Assembly: GCA_021234155.1 (NCBI GenBank)
Contig: JAJEKV010000071.1
Coordinates: forward strand, 2,429,138-2,493,137
Reading direction: 5' to 3'
Length of the DNA stretch: 64,000 nucleotides
From: Isoetes taiwanensis
Lineage: Eukaryota; Streptophyta; Lycopodiopsida; Isoetales; Isoetaceae
The position numbers and the translations under genes are program-made. Each line of letters begins with the position of its first letter. Within the stretch, counting starts at the first letter, position 1. The notes under the pieces were generated by a model that was not told where the DNA came from, searched no databases, and saw only the letters and a list, made by a program, of their open reading frames with translations. Shown piece by piece: positions 59,392-64,000 of this stretch.

Positions 59392-60925
59392 ATGGTTACA
59401 GAATCTTTCATCAGTTGGTATAGCGCCTCCCCCCACGTTGCTGAAGTAGATGTCAATATAGTATTCCAAGTATTTCAAAAAGAATTTGACCTTTCAGCAA
59501 CCCTGAACTCCAATCCTTTCTACCAGCAAGTCCTGCAAGAATTCCAAGAGAAAGTTATCCCTAGCTTACAGAAGATACCGCCATGCATAGGGTACTTTGT
59601 ACCAAGGACCGCAATGCAAACAGCCCTCAGTCATGTACCCAATATTGCCAAAGTATTGCGGAACAGAACCAACCGCTTACCAGCCTACATGACCCTAACC
59701 AACAATGGAAAAGTTTTCTTCTCCTACAACACAGCCTTAGCGATATATCTAGTATATAGGGCCGAAACCATAATAGGCGAACCATCAATTCAGCCACTGG
59801 AGGTCACACCCTTGGACGCAGCAGCAGACGAACGGCTACTGCTGGAGTATGAAGAGACCATAGCAGAAGCATCCGGAGAGAGTGAAAACTCCGAGCAGGA
59901 AAGCGAGGATGACATAGAGGTGGACCCAGAGGAGGAACGCCACGAAGCGGAACAAGACATCACCCGCTTCGAAGCTGATAGGACCACCCCGAGGATTGCA
60001 CAACCAATCGGGCTGGGAATAACAAGTTTAGCACCAATCATAGTCGAAGGACAAGAATACTTGCTGCTAAATGACATCAAAAACCTCCCCGAATGCAGGG
60101 ACAGAGGCTACCGCGTCGACGAACTCCTTCACCATCTACGGAGACAGCCGGATTTAGAAGACTTCATTGACCAAGAAACTGAAGATTTTCCGGTGCAAAT
60201 ACGAGAAGCAGCTACTTACACAGGACACACCATGTCGGACATTGAAGCTTACGGCGCTATCAGAGGTATGATGACGGAAGAACTCCCTACCGAGGAGGAG
60301 TTTAGAGCACTTCAAGAGCAGATGGGAATAAGGGGGAAGACAACAAGAGTACTTCAAGGGGAGTCTTCTTCCTCGCAAGAACAGGTAGCAAAATTCCAAG
60401 GGAGAGCCACAAACCTGACAAGTGTACCTAACGCGGCTTCCGTGATTATAAGGAATTAGTTCAAGTACCCATCGACCAGCCCAAGAGCGCCAAGGCAAGG
60501 GGGTACCTCGAGGGGCACGTGGGAGGAGTAAGGAACAAGACTCAAATATTATCTTCCGCTCCTAACAGACGGTAGAGTAATAATATTTCACAAGCGCTTC
60601 AGCCCACACGAGGAGAGGAAGTCGCGGATGCTAGTAGCACTTTCGGATTTGGCATGCATGCACGCTTTATCAAAAAAGTCCACCATGTTATTTTGGTGAA
60701 GCGGAAAACAGCCTTGGGCATTTTCGACTTTGCAGCACTACCACACCTTCGACAAGGTAGGTTATAAAGGACAAACAGCTCATACCTCCCATAGACGGGT
60801 GGAAGAGCTAGCATCCGCCATCCGAGGGGATCAGCAAGGATATACTGTGAACTTGGGAAGTACAAGAGGGTACGCCCAAAGTAAAGAAGTTTTTTGAGGA
60901 TCACCCGCACTATCAAGAAATCAAT
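59392..60925 (+). pseudogene. ORF1 of chromovirus, best-preserved copy (unit 3)
   Basis: Open for 355 codons (59392-60459), then frameshifted. By comparison with unit 2 the intact protein would be ~480 residues. The N-terminus begins MVTESFISWYSASPHVAEVD. A strongly acidic segment (ESENSEQESEDDIEVDPEEE) is at about residues 164-185. The C-terminal half is mixed-charge. No retroviral or cellular domain is recognised. It lies between the TATA-like block and gag, where most Ty3/Gypsy elements have only a short leader, so it is an extra gene of unknown role. Its length and conservation across units (broken by indels only) suggest it was once a real protein. Confidence 0.7.
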
Positions 60926-61075
60926 GTAATGGAAATCATGACTATCAGATTAAGATATATCGCTATATATATTAATATAAGACCCTTTTGAATTGCATTT
61001 CAAAATGTCTTTTTGGTATCGTTGTCTTAACAATCATATCATTTAAACACCTAATGCAACCAACAAAAGGAACTC

Positions 61076-63585
61076 ATGATAAATGGTGCCAATGTAATAT
61101 GTGCAAATGAGCAGCTAGGAATGTCGACCTTGAGTTCCAAGCCCAAGGCTTATCGACACCTCTCGCACAATTCCAGCCTCTGAACTATTCAAGAGTATTA
61201 CGACCGACACCGGAAGAAGAAATCTCGCAGATGAGGTCGATCTGCGCAAGAAATCAAAGCCATGCGGTAGGCGTAGGGAAGAAACAAAGCAGGACTAGAA
61301 TGTATGTGTCCTGTGAGGCCCGCTCTCAAAGACAAAGGAAAGGAGAAAAAGAGGAACCCACCCCGCATCTTCTAGTTCCAGCTCTTCCCGGACTCCGATT
61401 CAAGCTCGAAGTCCGAGGAGGAAACAAGAAGAACGCCCGAAGGAAGAAAGAATAACTGGAGGGCAGCAAAGGCCAATCCGACTACCGTAAGAAGGTCGAT
61501 TCGGCTTTAAGTAATGTTTGAAAGCACGCAAGCCGGAACAGTTTTCCGCGAAAAATAGATCGTGGATGGAAGTCAAGCATGGCTAGACGAGATGAGTGAG
61601 TACGGAAATGCTTACGGCATGAAAGATAAAGATAAGGGCAGGGTAGCCACCGCTAACTTGAAAGGGGCAGCCCGTATTTGGTGGAGGGGTTATGCTAAAG
61701 CCCATGGAATGAGCAGAGACAAGTGCAGGTTCACAAAGTTCGCAAGGGCTTTCAAAAAGCACTATGTTCCAAGAGAACACAAGTGCCACCAGATGCAAGC
61801 TGCCCACGATTGGGTGGGGAACAAACCGCATTTAAAAATATACCGGAAGAGTTCATGAGGTTGAGGCTATATGTGCCAAAACTCAGCGAGAGAAGAGCAG
61901 TGGAAGGCTATGTGGAGGGGTTGAATGAGGACCTACGGAAGATAGTCCGAGCCCTCAACCCACGCTCAGTATCGGAGGCGGAAGCGAAGGCACTGAGCCT
62001 ACAAGGGACAGGGCCTCAGAAAAGTGAACCCAAGCAGTGGTATGACAAAGGAAAACCATATGGAGGTCGAGCCCAAGAGCAAAGGTCCATCACCGCAAAG
62101 ACACCATACACCGGAAATCAATGGAAACAGCCTGCCAGAAAAAAAAGCAGTCAGCTTCAAAGAGAAAGGACAAGGGGAGGCTCAAATTATTCAAAGACAG
62201 GGCCAAGCAGTTCCTCAACTCCATCCCGAAAAGAAAAGCTGGCAGGAATGTATAGAAAAACAGCTTGTGCTTCGGTGTTTCCACTGGGCATAGAACACAC
62301 AACCGCCCGCTCAGAATGAATGCAAAGACTTATGAGAGATGGGAGGTTGGGAGACCCCGGCTGCAAGAAGAGGAGGACTAAAGACGCCGACTATATCCAT
62401 GGTGAGTGTCACATCTTTGCCGCCATAGACACGTAAAGCGCAGAGAGCCGCATCAAGTAATATCCACGATTGGTAAAATAGCCGCCAAATCTTTTATAGT
62501 CCCATATAGACCGTGGCGCTCCCACAATTTCAGCGCCACCAAGGATGGCACAAATGCTAAAGTTGAAAACACTAAAGTCTAAGCCTGCATCAAGAGGTGT
62601 TAGCCACCGAGCCATCAGCACACGACAATCCAAAGAGGGTGAATTTCAATATAGACTTACGGGTATCAATATTGAAATGGGAGCAGAGATCATGAGCATA
62701 GAAAAAATATGACCTCATCATAGGTATGGAATACCTCAATCCGCGAAAGCACAAATAGATTGTGGAGAGCGTAAGGTGAAGCTCACTACCTAAAAAAAAA
62801 AATCATAGAAATCTGAGGTAAGCAAGTGACACCTATAATGCAATGCATGTCGAGTAAGAAATTACTTAGATGCATCAAAAGGGAGCAAGTTGCATACATC
62901 TTCAAATTAGAACTCTGTCAAGAAGAGGCACCGTAAGATAAGGAAGATAAACCAGTAAGCAAACTACCCAAGCAGGTAGCCAAGCTAATAGAGGAATAAC
63001 ATGACTTGTTCCCCGACGAAATCAAGGAGCTTCTGCCATATAGGGGAGTAGAGTGCGAAATTGCACTCGAACCAGGCACTAAGCCCACGAGTAAGGCACC
63101 ATATAGAATGACAGCCACTTAACCATCGAGAGTTGAAGAAGCAATTGCAAGAGCTATTAGACCTAGGGGTTCATAAGACCTAGTGTCTCTCCGTTCGGAG
63201 CCCCCATATTATTCGTCAAAAAGAAAGATGGAAGCTTGAGGATGTGTATTGACTATCGTCAATTAAACAAACACACAATCAAGAACAAGTATGCCTTACC
63301 CAGAGCGGATGACCCGATGGATCAATTACAAGGCGCCAGGGTCTTCTCCAAGATAGACTTAAGGTCTGGATATCATCAAATCAGAATCAAAGAGGAAGAT
63401 ATTCACAAGACGGCCTTCCGAACAAGATACGGCCACTATGAATTCACAGTCATGCCATTTGGCCTATCAAATGCCCCAGCAACGTTCATGAGACTCATGA
63501 ACGATATCTTTCGAGAATTCCTTGACACATTTGTTATCGTGTTCTTCGATGACATTTTGGTGTATAGCAAGTCCTTAGAGGAGCA
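61076..63585 (+). pseudogene. gag-pol of chromovirus unit 3, truncated in RT
   Basis: Gag capsid piece at 61562-61858 (GAARIWWRGYAKAHGMSRD) and 61723-62319. The zinc-knuckle and protease regions are damaged by small indels. RT at 63236-63589 is the cleanest copy in the window: it starts [20 protein letters not shown], then [30 protein letters not shown] and [15 protein letters not shown]. The upstream frame joins RT only if one missing G is allowed for (TCGTC versus TCGGTC in unit 2). Confidence 0.84.
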
Positions 63586-64000
63586 CTAGTAATGGTGCCC
63601 AGCGTTGCTGGGCTTATGTTGGGACCTTATAAATGTTTTGGCCGCAATGACGTTCTAGAGGTTTATGAACGCTGAAAACAAACATAGCTCTTTCATGTTA
63701 CACACTGTTAATTTGGGAGGGAACACAAATTCGAAATAGCATTCAATACATTGCAAATGTTAAAAGAACTTAATCAATTGGTTCATGACTTGCATATGGG
63801 TTGTATGCTAGAAGCATAATTTCAAAACCAAAATAGTGTTAGCGCGGTCTGTGGTCCACGCCATCGAGACAAGCCATGAAGTCGCATAGGTCAAAGACTG
63901 GCTACGGTGGTGTGCCAGGTGAACCCTCCGCCTTTTTCTCCTTAGGCGAGGGGTGCGCCGTGGGTGCCCTTTGGCCGCTTTTGTTTACGACAGGGCGAGG
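63586..64000 (-). mobile_element. Helitron 3' end, continuing beyond the window
   Basis: CTAG at 63586-63589, hairpin GCCCAGC/GCTGGGC at 63597-63613, then GGCCGCAATGA near 63640, a subterminal word shared with copy 3 at ~51048. The rest differs from the 2.8 kb family, so this is a different Helitron sharing the same 3' end. A GC-rich stretch begins near 63840. Confidence 0.85.

Larger units (their letters stand above)
59218..63585 (+). mobile_element. Chromovirus body, tandem unit 3, truncated by a Helitron
   Basis: Begins at the same junction as units 1 and 2 and stays collinear up to the RT gene. At 63585 the sequence GAGGAGCA stops and the Helitron terminus CTAG begins; in unit 1 the same site reads GAGGAGCATATTC (42825-42837), so the insertion is exactly between A and T. 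The rest of the unit would lie beyond the Helitron, outside the window. Confidence 0.86.

Overview
This window reads as nuclear DNA of a land plant with a large, repeat-rich genome. There is no complete, ordinary host gene in the 64 kb. Almost everything recognisable is a transposable element or a piece of a host gene carried or broken by one. The captured families (laccase, GH5 endo-beta-mannanase, NPF/NRT1-PTR transporter, oligoribonuclease) and the chromodomain Ty3/Gypsy elements point to a plant. I cannot name the species; the lack of intact genes is compatible with a gymnosperm, fern or lycophyte.

Layout. (1) 1-12135: minus-strand Helitron 3' ends at 135 and 628, an oligoribonuclease gene fragment (8282-8781) and a minus-strand Helitron 5' end that was split by a young 2.8 kb non-autonomous Helitron (copy 1, 9307-12118). 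(2) 12135-18663: a minus-strand ORF with a histone H3-like fold (14181-14681), then two plus-strand Helitron-type 5' ends with nested fragments of an NPF transporter and a tandemly duplicated mannanase exon. (3) 18664-31473: a minus-strand LTR with its polypurine tract, AT-rich tandem repeats, unrecognised exon-like pieces around 24-25 kb, and a 563 bp hAT-type MITE with an 8 bp target duplication. (4) 31474-38474: a 5' LTR interrupted by Helitron copy 2, a Met-tRNA-type primer binding site, then a histone H3-like gene with a very long N-terminal extension (36823-38003), bracketed by five copies of a strong hairpin repeat. (5) 38475-63585: a head-to-tail array of three ~6.61 kb chromovirus bodies (ORF1, gag, protease, RT, RNase H, integrase, chromodomain), with no LTR between them. 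Unit 2 is split by a 7.5 kb element with 26 bp terminal inverted repeats and a TTAG duplication, which itself contains Helitron copy 3. Unit 3 is cut off inside RT by another Helitron whose 3' end lies at 63586.

The most striking item is the H3-like ORF. Its first residues copy the canonical H3 tail (ARTKQT-RK) and its last ~88 residues are a full histone fold, separated by ~300 residues of charged and proline-rich sequence. It lies between a primer binding site and a chromodomain retrotransposon body, on the same strand. A second, partial relative at 14 kb shares the same proline-rich linker and fold, so this is a family and not a chance match. A retroelement-linked histone H3 variant next to an integrase with a chromodomain (a module that in other elements reads methylated H3 tails) is, to my knowledge, not a described arrangement. 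The functional link is inference.

Most coding copies carry stops or small indels. Several are in homopolymers and differ between the array units, so part of the decay may be sequence or assembly error. The insertion order can be read from nesting: the LTR/chromovirus array is older, then the TIR element and captured-gene Helitrons, and the three nearly identical 2.8 kb Helitron copies are the youngest.
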